Part shown: positions 1-10,130 of the stretch, in pieces
Layout of the letters: each line of letters begins with the position of its first letter
How positions within the stretch are numbered: the stretch's first letter is position 1
Source of the DNA: Prionace glauca
Lineage: Eukaryota > Chordata > Chondrichthyes > Carcharhiniformes > Carcharhinidae
Direction of reading: 5' to 3'
Assembly: GCA_037974335.1 (NCBI GenBank)
Contig: CM075760.1
Location: forward strand, 9,004,432 to 9,068,431
Length of the DNA stretch: 64,000 bases
Notes under the pieces: model-generated
Seen by the model: the letters and a program-made list of their open reading frames with translations, nothing else
Told to the model about the DNA's origin: nothing
Databases searched by the model: none
Position numbers and translations under genes: made by a program

Positions 1-1828
1 GAAGAGGCTGGCTAGGGTAAACATTGGTCCTTTAGAGGATGAGAAAGGGGAGCTAGTGGTAGGGGATGGGGATATGGCTAAGGTCTTGAATAACTTCTTT
101 GTTTCTGTCTTCACGGAGGAGGACGTGAATAATTTGCCGGGTGTTAGCGATGGAAAGGTGGTAGGAATGGAGGGTCTTAATGACATTACTGTTACTAGAG
201 AGGTGGTGCTCGACAGACTGGAGGGGCTGATTGTGGACAAGTCCCCAGGACCGGATGGAATGCATCCGAGGGTTCTGAAAGAAATGGCGGAGGTGATAGT
301 GGATGCCTTGGTGGTTATTTTCCAGACGTCGCTGGATTCCGGGGAAGTGCCGGAAGATTGGAAAAAGGCCAATGTTACGCCGTTATTTAAGAAGGGTGCC
401 AGGCAAAAGGCGGGGAATTATAGGCCGATTAGTTTAACGTCTGTGGTAGGTAAAATGTTAGAAACCGTCATTAAGGAGGAAATAGCGAGGCATCTTGAGG
501 GGAATTGCTTGATAGGGCGGACGCAACACGGTTTCATTAAAGGGAAGTCGTGTCTGACAAATTTACTGGAGTTCTATGAGGATGTGTCGAGGGCAGTGGA
601 TAGAGGAGAGCCGGTGGATGTGGTCTTTCTGGATTTTCAGAAGGCGTTTGACAAGGTACCTCACAAGACGTTATTGCAGAAGGTCAGGGGACATGGAGTT
701 GGGGGTAGGGTGTTAGCGTGGATAGAGGATTGGTTGTCAAATAGGAGGCAGAGAGTCGGGGTCAATGGATGCTATTCGGATTGGCGGTTGGTGACTAGTG
801 GGGTGCCCCAGGGGTCGGTGCTGGGGCCTCAGCTATTTACCATTTATATAGATGATCTGGAGGAGGGAACCGAGTGCAGGGTGTCGAAATTTGCTGATGA
901 CACCAAGATTGGGGGAAAGGCAAATTGTGCGGAGGGTGTGGAGAGTCTGCAGAAGGATCTAGATAGGCTGGGCGAATGGGCCAGGAAATGGCAAATGGAA
1001 TTTAATGTTGGCAAGTGTGAGGTGGTCCACTTTGGTAGGAGGAATGGTAGGAAGGACTATTACTTACGGGGCGAAAAACTGCAGCAGGCGACGGTGCAGA
1101 GGGACCTCGGGGTCCTTGTGCATGAGTCGCAAAAACCCAGCTTGCAGGTGCAGCAGGTGGTCAGGAAGGCGAATGGGATGCTGGCCTTCATAGCGAAGGG
1201 GATTGAATATAAAAGTAGGGAGGTCTTGCTGCAGCTGTATAGGGCATTGGTGAGGCCGCAGCTGGAGTACTGTGTGCAGTTTTGGGCGCCGCACCTGCGC
1301 AAGGATATTTTGGCCCTGGAGGGAGTGCAGAGGAGGTTTACTCGGCTGATACCGGAGTTGAGGGGATTGATCTATGAGGAGAGGCTGAATAAACTAGGCT
1401 TGTACTCGTTAGAGTTTAGAAGAATGAGGGGAGATCTCATTGAGACGTATAAGATGATGAATGGGATGGATAGGATAGAGGTGGAGAGACTCTTCCCGCT
1501 CAAAAAAGACAGTAGGACTAGGGGGCACAGCCTCAAGATAAAGGGGGGGCGGTTTAGAACAGAGTTGAGGAGGAACTTCTTCGCTCAAAGGGTGGTGAAT
1601 CTCTGGAATTCTCTGCCTGTTGAAGTGGTGGAGGCTGCCTCGCTAAATATTTTTAAGAAACGGGTTGATGTGTTTTTGATAAGAGAAGGGATTAAGGGTT
1701 ATGGGGAGAGGGCGAGAAGGTGGAGCTGAGTCACGACAGATCAGCCATGATCTTATTGAATGGCGGGGCAGGCTCGAAGGGCCAGATGGCCTACTCCTGC
1801 TCCTATTTCTTATGTTCTTATGTTCTTA
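1..1828 (+). mobile_element. CR1-type LINE (family A), 5'-truncated by window edge or element truncation
   Basis: Non-LTR retrotransposon copy containing the reverse transcriptase part of ORF2 and the complete 3' end. The 3' terminus is a short tandem repeat of the TTCTTATG type (about 1807-1828), the kind of short-repeat, non-poly(A) end typical of the CR1 clade. The endonuclease and ORF1 are absent. Near-identical copies lie at 15690-17295 (minus), 41229-42662 (plus) and 52268-53245 (minus), so this family has been active recently. Confidence 0.9.
56..1729 (+). CDS. CR1 LINE reverse transcriptase (ORF2 fragment)
   Basis: Open frame of 557 residues. It shows the reverse transcriptase blocks in order: SPGPDG near residue 64, NYRPISLTSVVGKMLE, FLDFQKAFDKVPH, GVPQGSVLGP, and the catalytic FADD at about residues 279-282, followed by the CR1 C-terminal region (RPQLEYCVQFW and later blocks). 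It would copy its own RNA by target-primed reverse transcription, but the N-terminal endonuclease is missing, so this copy cannot be autonomous. The start shown is only the first ATG in the open frame, because the true ORF2 start would lie upstream. No internal stop is seen, which indicates a young insertion. Confidence 0.88.
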   Translation: MVGDGDMAKVLNNFFVSVFTEEDVNNLPGVSDGKVVGMEGLNDITVTREVVLDRLEGLIVDKSPGPDGMHPRVLKEMAEVIVDALVVIFQTSLDSGEVPEDWKKANVTPLFKKGARQKAGNYRPISLTSVVGKMLETVIKEEIARHLEGNCLIGRTQHGFIKGKSCLTNLLEFYEDVSRAVDRGEPVDVVFLDFQKAFDKVPHKTLLQKVRGHGVGGRVLAWIEDWLSNRRQRVGVNGCYSDWRLVTSGVPQGSVLGPQLFTIYIDDLEEGTECRVSKFADDTKIGGKANCAEGVESLQKDLDRLGEWARKWQMEFNVGKCEVVHFGRRNGRKDYYLRGEKLQQATVQRDLGVLVHESQKPSLQVQQVVRKANGMLAFIAKGIEYKSREVLLQLYRALVRPQLEYCVQFWAPHLRKDILALEGVQRRFTRLIPELRGLIYEERLNKLGLYSLEFRRMRGDLIETYKMMNGMDRIEVERLFPLKKDSRTRGHSLKIKGGRFRTELRRNFFAQRVVNLWNSLPVEVVEAASLNIFKKRVDVFLIREGIKGYGERARRWS

Positions 1829-3366
1829 AAATCTCTCAATGTTTCACTGATTAAAAACTCCAACATTACTGTTCCGCATCATAAACATCTGCTTCATTAT
1901 TATATCTTTCTTTTACAGATCAAGTAATGGGTTGAATTTTGGACGCTGCAGATTTCCTTCAGCTGATTTGCTTGGCTCGTATATAATATTTCCTCTTGGT
2001 GGCTCTATCAGTAAATTTCTCTCAGTTCATCATTCTGAATCTGTAACTGAAGCAACATTAGATGTTATTTCAGTTTTCAGTGTGAAATGTAGGAGGCAAT
2101 TTTTGTTATATTGGTTAATAGTTTCCCCACAGTTTCAATATCATGTATAAATAAGAAACGTTTCTCATTCCTCATTCTTAATTACTCTTTCTTTAAGATC
2201 CTGTTTTCAGTTTCTGATGTATGTCACAGATGTAAAATATTGACGGATTCCATGTGCATGTTCTCAATGTGAAGTTCAATCGATGTATTCACTTTTCTAA
2301 CTTTAAAAAATAATGTCGCAATAAAATATTCTCTCATTTTTTAAAAATAAATACTGGATGAAAATTTAACCATCTCTGGTTTGGCTTAATTCCGTTTTCC
2401 AATTCTCACCAACTCCGCTCCATTTTCCCTGTTATACGGTTTCCCCCTTTCCCAGACAGGCATGTCCTCCCAGTCATGTGTGGGATGCGGTTGAACTCAA
2501 GGGCGTTCAATGGAAGAGTCGCTCCGCCACCCAGTGGCCAATCTGTGTAAATACACCTTCATCTCCGTCTTTTTTATGATGGAACCCAGGGACTGAATGA
2601 ATGAAGAATGAGGAGAACCTCGGCGATTTCACTCATAAACCGGTCTGTTGCTGACCGAGTTTCAGCTAATTCTAAAAAGCAAAGGCTCTGCTTCATCAGA
2701 GGCCGATGCAGGGCAGTGTGTGGCAGAAGATAGTTTCCTTTACACTGCCCCTTAAATACACTATCAGAGCCGCTTCAGCATGGATTAACAGGGTGAATCT
2801 CTCTATATTTCGTCCGATGAAATACTTACAAGGCAGGCATGCCACAACTAGATAGAGAACATATACAGAGCAGAGGCGCAAACCATGAGGTGAAACCAAG
2901 AGACTGGGGTGTATTTCGCATAAGCACATTCTAGATTATAAATTTTCAAATTATGACGAGAGTTTTGGGATAATTTGAGATGACCAATACTGTCTTTAAC
3001 AACAGACAAAACGCACGAGGCAGATATCTCTGTGTAAGGACGAAACATTTATTTGAAACTAAAACACAAAAAGCAGCTGCTTGGAGATGACCAAAAAGGT
3101 TATGTGGCTCTGGAGCAGAGCGGCAGAACCTTTCCGATGCATCGAACATGTGCCACCAATAACAGGTCAATTATAGATTTTCGTACCGATCATTTCGGCC
3201 TCATATTAGTTTAAACATCAATTACGTTCAGTTAACATATATCAATAATAATTCCTGACAAGTTGTTCTGCCAATCGCATTTTACAACACATCATAATGA
3301 TATCTCATTCATCTACTTAAACCGGAGGCTGACTCATCTGTAATCAGTATCTGGGGGAATCAGGAA
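1829..3366. other. No gene recognised
   Basis: AT-rich, apparently single-copy sequence. Only short open frames of no recognisable family and no clear repeat were seen. Confidence 0.5.
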
Positions 3367-4090
3367 GGTAGAGTCATAAAGTCACAAAGGTTTACAGTAT
3401 GGAAGCAGGTCTTTCGGCCCAACTTGTCCATGCCGCCCTTTTTAAACTTGTAAGCTACTCCCAATTGCCCGCATTTGGCCCACATTCCTCGATAGCCATC
3501 TTACTCTTGTACGTGTCTAAGCGCTTTTTAAAAACAAAATCATACCCCCCTCTACTACTACCTCTGGCAGCTTGTTCCAGAAATTCACGACCCTTTGTGT
3601 GAAAAAAAGTCCATCTGGACCCATTTATATCACTCCTCTCTCCTTAAACTGATGCCCTCTGGTATTACACTCTCCTGCAGTTGGGAAAAGATATTGACTA
3701 TCTAGTTGGTCTATACCTCACATTATTTTATCGACCTCGATAACATAACCCCTCAGCCTCTTATCTCCAGAAAGAAAAAGCCCCAGTCTATCCAACCACT
3801 CCTTATAACTCAAACTATCAAGTCCCGGGAGCATCCTAATAAATCTTTTCTGCACTCTTTCTAGTTTAATAATATCCGTTGTATAATAGAGCGACCAGAA
3901 CTAAACACAGTATGTCAGTGTCTTGTACAACTCCTGTATTCAGTGTTCTGACCAATGAAACTAAGCATGTCGGATGCCTTCTTCACCATCATGTCCATCT
4001 GTGACTCCGCTTTCAATGAGCTCTGACCATGTACCCCTAGATTTCGATGTTCTGTAACTTTCCTAAACGCCCTACCACCTTGCTGCTCTC
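3367..4090 (-). mobile_element. CR1-type LINE relic (family C), 3' part
   Basis: Reverse complement of the C-family CR1 copies at 35445-35884, 49570-50970 and 59075-59830. The 3' end is at the left (around 3367-3420, the complement of a 'gcctgttt..catgctgtaaac' tail). RT C-terminal coding is recognisable but heavily decayed. Confidence 0.75.
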
Positions 4091-4594
4091 GTGATTCGTG
4101 TTCGGCCCTTGCAGGTTCGCAGGCTGGTTTCGATATGTTAAAAATTAATGTTTTTGATAAGCAATCCTGAATTACTTCCTGATCGAAAGCATCTCTGTCA
4201 GCATCAGTGGAGTGATATTTGTAGGGTTGCTTCTGAACTGGAAATGGCTCATGGGCAACAGGCTGAGAACAAACACAGATAGTGAAAGGCAGTGATAGGA
4301 TGCAGACAGTTATTCGAGAAATTTAACCTGAGTACCTGAAGCTATGAGGCATCATAAGGGCCATTCTATTACATTCAATCTTGCTACATCTTATTGCATT
4401 CAAAAGAACAGTGTTAGTATCAATCTGTGATAAACCATTTTGTGGTAAATCTGAACAACATTAACTTACCACCGTCAATGGACTGCGGGTTCCAGCCCCA
4501 CGTTGGGTGCTATTATTTTTACACTTTGCTGCTTTTCTGGGAGAACTCTAGTTCTCCATTCTTCGGTAGTGTCGCCATTACAGTAAATCCCATG
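4091..4594. other. No gene recognised
   Basis: No convincing gene or repeat was identified. Confidence 0.4.
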
Positions 4595-5335
4595 GTGTTC
4601 GGTGAATGGCAGAACCATAAAGAGTATTGATAGGCAGAGGGACCTGGGTTTACATGTACCAAGATCACTGAAAGTGACAACGCAGGTGGAGAAAGTAGTC
4701 AAGAAGACAAACAGCATGCTTGCTTTCATCAGCCAGAGCACTGATTTTAAAAATTGGCAAGTTATGTTGCAAATTTTTACTACCTCAGTTCAGCCACGCT
4801 TGGAATATAATGTTCAATTCTGATCGTCACACTACCAGAAGGATGTGGGGGCTTTGGAGAGGGTACAGAAAAGATTAACCAGGATGTTGCCTGGTATGGA
4901 AGGCGTTATCTATGAGACGTTGGAGAAATTTGGTTTGTTCTCATCGGACAGACGGAGATTGAGGGGCGACCTGATAGCAGTCTACACAATTATGAAGGGC
5001 AAGAACAGAGTGGATAGTCAGAAGCTTTTTTCCCAGGGTGGAAAAGCCAATTACTGGGGGACATAGGTTTAAAGTGCGAGGCCAAGGTTTAAAGGAGATG
5101 TATAAGGCCTTTTTTTGCTCAGAGGGTGGGGGGTGCCTGGAACTTTCCGTCACGGGAGGCAGTGGACGCAGATACGATAGTGGCTTTTAAGGGGCATCTT
5201 GACAACTACGTGAATAAGATGGGAATGAAGGGATATGGTCTCCGGAAGGATAGAGGGTTTTACTTCAGTCGGGCAAAGTGTTTGGTGCAGGCTTGGAGGG
5301 CCGAAGGATAAGTTTCTGCGCTGTATTTTTCTTTG
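4595..5335 (+). mobile_element. CR1-type LINE relic (family D), 3' part
   Basis: Decayed RT C-terminal coding in several frames (for example DRQRDLGLHV, ERVQKRLTRMLPGMEG and RRRLRGDLIAVY) ends in a TTCTTTG tandem terminus (about 5318-5335). The terminal repeat differs from families A (TTCTTATG) and B (TTCTATG), so I treat it as a separate CR1 subfamily. Confidence 0.8.
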
Positions 5336-5686
5336 TTCTTTGTTAATCTCTCAGTTCCTGGTTTCTGAGTGAAAACTGCTTCCACCTCACTGGAGGTCGC
5401 AGCGTTTCGATGTTAATAGAGTTAAAGGTTTTCTTGTCATTGAGCCCGAGATTTGGACTCAGATCTTGAATGTGTTTGGGTCAGTGGAAACAATAAGTCT
5501 ATCCCATTAACAGCCAGGTTTTACCTTGGATCACCATCTCAATCCTTCGTACTTTGTCGCCGAGCACTGTTTTTTTTTGTTTCTGACATGTGACATTTCC
5601 AATTCAGAAGTAAATGAGTAAATCTCCTTCACACTAATTCCGAAAGACTTGGTGCTGACCAGGAAGTGACACAGAAACAAAAATTC
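5336..5686. other. No gene recognised
   Basis: No gene or repeat was identified in this interval. Confidence 0.4.
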
Positions 5687-5755
5687 TGTCCCTGACTGGA
5701 ATCAAACCCAGGGCAGTGAATCCGCTGAATCCTAACCAATAGACCCACCAGGGCA
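5687..5755 (-). pseudogene. Decayed tRNA-Glu(UUC)
   Basis: The minus strand reads like vertebrate tRNA-Glu. It has a CCCTGGTGG-type 5' acceptor/D region with one extra base, the A-box TATTGGTTAGGATTC, an anticodon loop preserving TTC, the B-box GGTTTGATTCC, and a 3' acceptor strand CAGGGA. Acceptor-stem mismatches, the inserted base and T-for-C changes in the B-box suggest a retired gene or a retroposed copy rather than a working tRNA. Confidence 0.6.
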
Positions 5756-6639
5756 GTCGATGTCAGCTAATTAAAATTCTAATTTATATACAATTCCTCT
5801 GCCTTTGATTTTTATTTCAGACTTTTTATTCACCAAAAGCAAGTTTCTCCTTTAAAATGTCATCTTTAGAGCGAACACAAGTGACTGCTTCAGCCAATGA
5901 CAACAGTGATTCCTGTTCACTGGAACATAAAATGGACAGTGAGGTGAAATAGTCCCGCAAGCTGCTCATGTGGCACTTCCAGTTTCCAAAACCCACCAAA
6001 CTCATCACTGTGGCTTCTGTGAAACTTACAAGGTAACACGCAACAGGTATTCATCACGGACAGCGACTGGCACAAGTCAGTGAGCACTTAATATCTGCTT
6101 ATTAAACGGGACAATCAAGCTTTCCACACAGGTGAATATGTCTGAGGTGTATCAACCTGGAATATCTTTTCCAATAAGCTCTCAGTTCAAGACAGCATAT
6201 ATATATTGTTCTGACTTTGCCAGCAGGGCAATGGAATTTATTGGATAGATCGTCCAAAGGCCAGCATAGGCATACTGAGCTCAATGGTTTCCATCTGTGC
6301 TGTATCATTCTGCAAAACAGTGAATATTCAGAATCAGGAAGAGACAGGACGCGAGAGAAAGTAGTGACTGTGCGACTGAAATCAGCCAGAGTCAGCACCA
6401 TCAGGGAAGGGGAGAGAGAGGAGACAGTAAAAAGCTTCCAAATAATTGTGTAGTCCCACAGGAAAACTTTAAGAAATTTAAATATCAGATCATCAATTCG
6501 CAATAATTTGCGTCTTTTTTTAATTAATTTATCTCAATAGCTAACGATGTTATTTTATATTCACTGTTTAAGGTTACAATGGCACTGTTGTTAACCATCA
6601 TTCCTTGCGGATGGGAACGTGCCCTATTCACTCCACAGG
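5756..6639. other. No gene recognised
   Basis: No recognisable gene; the short open frames lack family signatures. Confidence 0.4.
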
Positions 6640-6896
6640 AGGCCAGTGCGCAGGCGCAGTGCTGTATCGGGGCATGCGCAGTGTCACTTTGCTCGGAGCC
6701 CTGCGAGTGCGGGAGATGCTTCTTTCAGCGGGTGAGAGTCGGTGGGGCGGAGGGAGGAATGGAGCCGGGAGCCGGGGTGGGGAGAGAACGGAGGCTTCAT
6801 GAACACCCGCTGTAGGCCGCAAGGCCTGAATAAGAGCCTGCGGGTCCCGGGTTTGCAGTTCCGGGGATTTTATCCGGGATCCGGCCCAGTGCCGCG

Positions 6897-6909
6897 GCCG
6901 CCATCTTTG
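6897..6909 (-). promoter_or_regulatory. YY1-like motif
   Basis: GCCGCCATCTTTG on the plus strand is the reverse of the YY1 core AAGATGGCGGC. It sits in the CpG island just upstream of the NRF1-like site, and YY1 sites of this kind often mark vertebrate transcription starts. Confidence 0.5.
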
Positions 6910-6925
6910 TTCAGCGCGGAGCAGA

Positions 6926-6935
6926 GCGCATGCGC
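6926..6935. promoter_or_regulatory. NRF1-like palindrome
   Basis: The perfect palindrome GCGCATGCGC matches the NRF1 core. Related half-sites (GCATGCGCAG near 6672, GCGCAGGCGCAG near 6648) occur upstream in the same island. Confidence 0.5.
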
Positions 6936-6946
6936 GAACAGCCAGT

Positions 6947-6952
6947 GGGCGG
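6947..6952 (+). promoter_or_regulatory. GC box
   Basis: GGGCGG lies directly before the second candidate exon-1 donor; it is compatible with Sp1-family binding. Confidence 0.35.
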
Positions 6953-6973
6953 AGCTTTAGGATTTGGGTGAGA

Positions 6974-7566
6974 GAATGTTTGAGTCATTGACTGACAGTG
7001 CGGGTTAATGGATGCTCCCTTTCCCCAGGGGGAAGGTGCTGCAGGGGGAATGTTTGAGTCATTGACTGACAGGGCGGGTTAATGGATGCTCCCTTTCCCC
7101 AGGGGGAAGGTGCTGCAGGGGGAATGTTTGAGTCATTGACTGACAGGGCGGGTTAATGGATGCTCCCTTTCCCCAGGGGGAAGGTGCTGCAGGGGGAATG
7201 TTTGAGTCATTGACTGACAAGGCGGGAAAATGGATGCTGCCTTTCCCGGGGGAAGGTGCTGCAGGGGGAATGTTTCAGTCATTGACTGACAGGGTGGGTT
7301 AATGGATGCTGCCTTTCCCGGGGGAAGGTGCTGCAGGGGGAATGTTTGAGTAATTGACTGACAGGGTGGGTTAATGGATGCTCCCTTTCCCCAGGGGGAA
7401 GGTGCTGCAGGGGGAATGTTTGAGTCATTGACTGACAGGGCGGGTTAATGGATGCTCCCTTTCCCTAGGAGGAAGGTGCTGCAGGGGGAATGTTTGAGTC
7501 ATTGACTGTCAGGGCGGGTTAATGGATGCTCCCTTTCCCGGGGGAAGGTGCTGCAGGGGGAATGTG
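6974..7566 (+). repeat. 74/72-bp minisatellite, about 8 units
   Basis: Unit starts at 6974, 7048, 7122, 7196, 7268, 7340, 7414 and 7488 give spacings of 74 or 72 bp. Each unit contains TTGAGTCATTGACTGAC (an AP-1-like TGAGTCA) and CTTTCCCCAGGGGGAAGG, an inverted repeat. One unit reads TCAGTCA and one reads TGAGTAA; the rest keep TGAGTCA. The array lies immediately downstream of the candidate exon-1 donor. Confidence 0.92.
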
Positions 7567-7589
7567 TGGCCATTCGAGTAACAGAAGAA

Positions 7590-8135
7590 AAACATTATCA
7601 GAATTAGGAGCAAGAAGAGGCCATTCAGTTCATCAAGGTTGCTCTGCGAATCAATAAACTCATGGCTCATCTGATTAAGAAAATGCTGGAAAATCTCTGG
7701 TGTGACAACATCTGTGGAGAGACTAGAGCTAAAGTTTCAAGTCTGGATGATCCTTTGTCAGAGCTCATCTGGTCATTATCATAAGTCAATTTTCCTCCAG
7801 CCTTCCTAACCCTTAACTCCCTTGTTGGTGAAATGGTGAGAACACAGCCTTAAATACATGCAATGACCGGTCTCCACTGCCCACTGGGGCAGAGAATTCC
7901 ATGGGCTACTGGCCATCTGAGAGATGCAATTGCTCCTCGTTTCTGTCCCTTTTTTTAAAACTGTCCCAGCAATTTTTGATTCCCTGTTGAAGGGAAACAT
8001 CCTTTCAGCACTTACCCTGTCAAGCACCCTCAGAATCATATATGCTCAGGTAGATCTCCTCTCATTTATCTAAAATCCAATGAGTACAGACACATCGTGT
8101 CAACCTTTCCTTCATAAAGAAATTCCTTTATGCCA
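7590..8135 (-). mobile_element. Old CR1 (family A-like) relic
   Basis: The left end resembles the complement of the A-family tail ('aggagcaagaagaggccatt', 'ctcatggctcatctgatt'), and the rest the complement of the RT C-terminal region ('gagaattccatgggc', 'ctcctctcatttatctaaaatccaatgag'). It is strongly diverged and therefore much older than the copy at 1-1828. Confidence 0.6.
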
Positions 8136-8264
8136 GGAATTATTTTAGAGGATCTTGTCTGAACTGCAACCAATGTCAGCATTTCAATCTAAAATAATCC
8201 TACGCTTGGAAACAGGAGGAAAGGATGTTATGAATTTATATTCTAGACTAACTAATGGATTTTG

Positions 8265-8340
8265 GAAACTCCTTTTTACGGTTAGAAGGGGAGGATTTAT
8301 ACACAGCAATCTCAAACCAACAAAAATGTTTATCTCTTAA
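8265..8340 (+). pseudogene. Relic of a zinc-finger gene coding-exon start
   Basis: 'aaactcctttttacggttag', 'aaggggaggattta' and 'aatctcaaac' match, with changes, the acceptor and leader of the intact finger exon at 9970-10030. This looks like the decayed 5' edge of a duplicated finger exon. Confidence 0.45.
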
Positions 8341-8386
8341 TCTCTAACCACCGTTGACACATAACTCTTGTAATCTCCTTTCACAG

Positions 8387-8503
8387 GGAATTAGAAGATT
8401 TGAAGACTCCAATTGTTCTCTGACTCCAGTGCTTCTGACATCTTTCCAGCTGCAGGGTCCAGCAGGAGGTTTTAAATTTGAAAACAGTCAAATTGTTCCA
8501 GAG
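8387..8503 (+). other. Candidate non-coding internal exon
   Basis: A polypyrimidine tract and acceptor (ctcctttcacag|GGAATT) and a strong donor (CCAGAG|gtgagtatt) bound 117 nt lying between the CpG promoter and the finger exon. No long ORF crosses it, so a 5'-UTR exon is the simplest reading. Its acceptor also resembles that of the finger exon, so it may instead be part of the decayed duplicate. Confidence 0.4.
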
Positions 8504-8589
8504 GTGAGTATTATTGTGCATTCATCTCTCGTTTAGAGTTTTTGGTGCTTTGTTCCATTGTCTTAAAGAGGTTTCATGGCTTTGGGGTT

Positions 8590-8746
8590 GGTGTGATTCA
8601 CCAGTGAGTTCACACTGGGGAGATGCTGTTCATCAGCATTGTGTGTGGGAAGGAATTCAGTCGGTCATCCAGCTGCTGAGACACCAGTGAGTTCACAAGT
8701 GGTTACAGGGGTTGGATTCTGCTGTTTTGCTGCTGTGAAATCACAT
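8590..8746 (+). pseudogene. C2H2 zinc-finger relic (last finger and 3' end)
   Basis: Remnants of the linker (CAC.CAGTGAGTTCACACTGGGGAGA), a finger (TGTGGGAAGGAATTCAGTCGGTCATCC) and the closing VHK-stop context (GTTCACAAGTGGTTACAGGGG) match the end of the intact gene at 11030-11070. Stops and frame disruption are present. A CR1 copy begins immediately after it and probably inserted into its 3' flank. Confidence 0.65.
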
Positions 8747-8747
8747 T

Positions 8748-9650
8748 TAGAACATAGAACATTACAGCACAAACAGGCCCTTTGGCCCTCGAGTTGCGCC
8801 GATCGCATCAACCCCACCAATCTATAGACCTATCTATAACCCCCAATCCCATTAAACCCCATATACTCATCCAGAAGTCTTTTAAAAGACCCCAGCGAGT
8901 TCGCCTCCACCACCGACGACGGCAGCCGATTCCATTCACTCACCACCCTCTGAGTGAAAAACTTACCCCTAACATCACCTCTGTACTTCCCTCCCCGCAC
9001 TTTAAATCTGTGTCCTCTCGTAGCGACCATTTCAACCCGGGGAAATAGCCTCTGAGAGTCCACCCTATCTATTCCTCTCAACATTTTATAAACCTCTATC
9101 AGGTCGCCTCTCAACCTTCGCCTCTCCAGGGAAAAGAGTCCCAGCTCCCTCAACCTATCTTCATAAGGCATGCCTCCCTGTCCAGGCAACATCCTTGTAA
9201 ATCTCCTCTGCACCCTTTCAATAGCTTCTACGTCTTTCCTATAGTGAGGCGACCAGAACTGCGCACAGTACTCCAAATGAGGCCTGATGAGGGTCCTGTA
9301 AAGTTGCAGCATTACCTCCCGACTCCTAAACTCAATCCCTCGATTAATGAAGGCCAGTACACCATACGCCTTCTTGACCACCTCCTCCACCTGCGAGGCC
9401 GATTTAAGAGTCCTGTGAACCTGGACCCCGAGATCCTTCTGGTCTTCAACGCTACTAAGACCCCTGCCCTTAATAGTGTACTCGTTCATCCCGTTGGTTC
9501 TGCCGAAATGGACTACTACACATTTATCCGCGTTGAAGTCCATCTGCCACTTCTCCGCCCATTCCTGCATCCTATCTATGTCCTGCTGCAACTTTTGACA
9601 TCCTTCCAGACCATCCACAACACCGCCGACCTTCGTGTCATCAGCGATTT
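8748..9650 (-). mobile_element. CR1-type LINE (family B), 3' part
   Basis: The 3' end lies at the left (complement of a TTCTATGTTC terminus at 8748-8758). An open RT C-terminal stretch of 262 residues (9618-8830) includes QKDLGVQVHRTLK, RPHLEYCAQFWSPHYRKD and RRRLRGDLIEVYKML. It is truncated upstream of the FADD block, near 'cgaccttcgtgtcatcagcg'. The same family occurs at 33447-34592 on the plus strand. Confidence 0.88.
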
Positions 9651-9981
9651 ATCATCATCATTTAGGATTGAACCATGTTCATTCATCGAATCATTGATGC
9701 AGACTTGATGGGTTGAATAGTCTGCACTGTAGGGGTTCCACAGATTCTTAATATTCTGTCCGAATTGAACATAATTTCACTATTTCTGATTTCCATACAT
9801 CTGGAGATAAATTCCACTCCTTTGTGAGCATTTTGATTGATTTGCTGGCTCGCAAAGATGTTTCAAATTCATTATTCACTCTAAGTCAGTGAGGAAAGAG
9901 TGTTCCACGGCAACTAGAATTGTCTGTTCTCAGTTTCTGAGCTGTATTGACAGTGGTGACTTTTGTAAACTCCTTTTACAG

Positions 9982-10130
9982 GGTATTAAAAGGGGAGGAT
10001 TTGCCATGAGAAATCTCAAACGAAATTTCACATCAAGCTCTGACAGAGTCATTCGTTAGGACGGGGAAAATCATCACCCATTTTACCATTAGTGTGACAG
10101 GAAAAGCACTGAGACTCAGACACCCACACC
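9982..10130 (+). promoter_or_regulatory. 5' leader of the zinc-finger coding exon
   Basis: Acceptor ctccttttacag| at 9981/9982 opens the terminal exon. The leader contains a short upstream ORF (10006-10059, 17 codons plus stop, out of frame with the main ORF). It ends in 'GTGACAGGAAAAGCACTGAG', a sequence repeated in front of the other finger units at about 11868-11900 (plus) and 13895-13920 (minus). Confidence 0.55.

Larger units (their letters stand above)
6640..6967 (+). promoter_or_regulatory. CpG-rich promoter / first exon of a zinc-finger gene
   Basis: A sharp rise in GC and CpG carries several GCATGCGC-like elements, a YY1-type GCCGCCATCTTTG, an NRF1-type GCGCATGCGC and a GC box, with no TATA box. 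Two splice-donor-like sites follow (GCGG|gtgagag near 6730 and TTTGG|gtgaga at 6967/6968). The arrangement is typical of housekeeping vertebrate promoters. It lies 3.2 kb upstream of the intact 11-finger ORF on the same strand, so it is probably that gene's promoter and non-coding exon 1. The assignment is inferred from position only. Confidence 0.6.

Noticed and set aside
6579-6960. Small frames in the CpG island
   Set aside because: GC-rich promoter sequence with frames open on both strands and no family match. Promoter motifs explain the region better.
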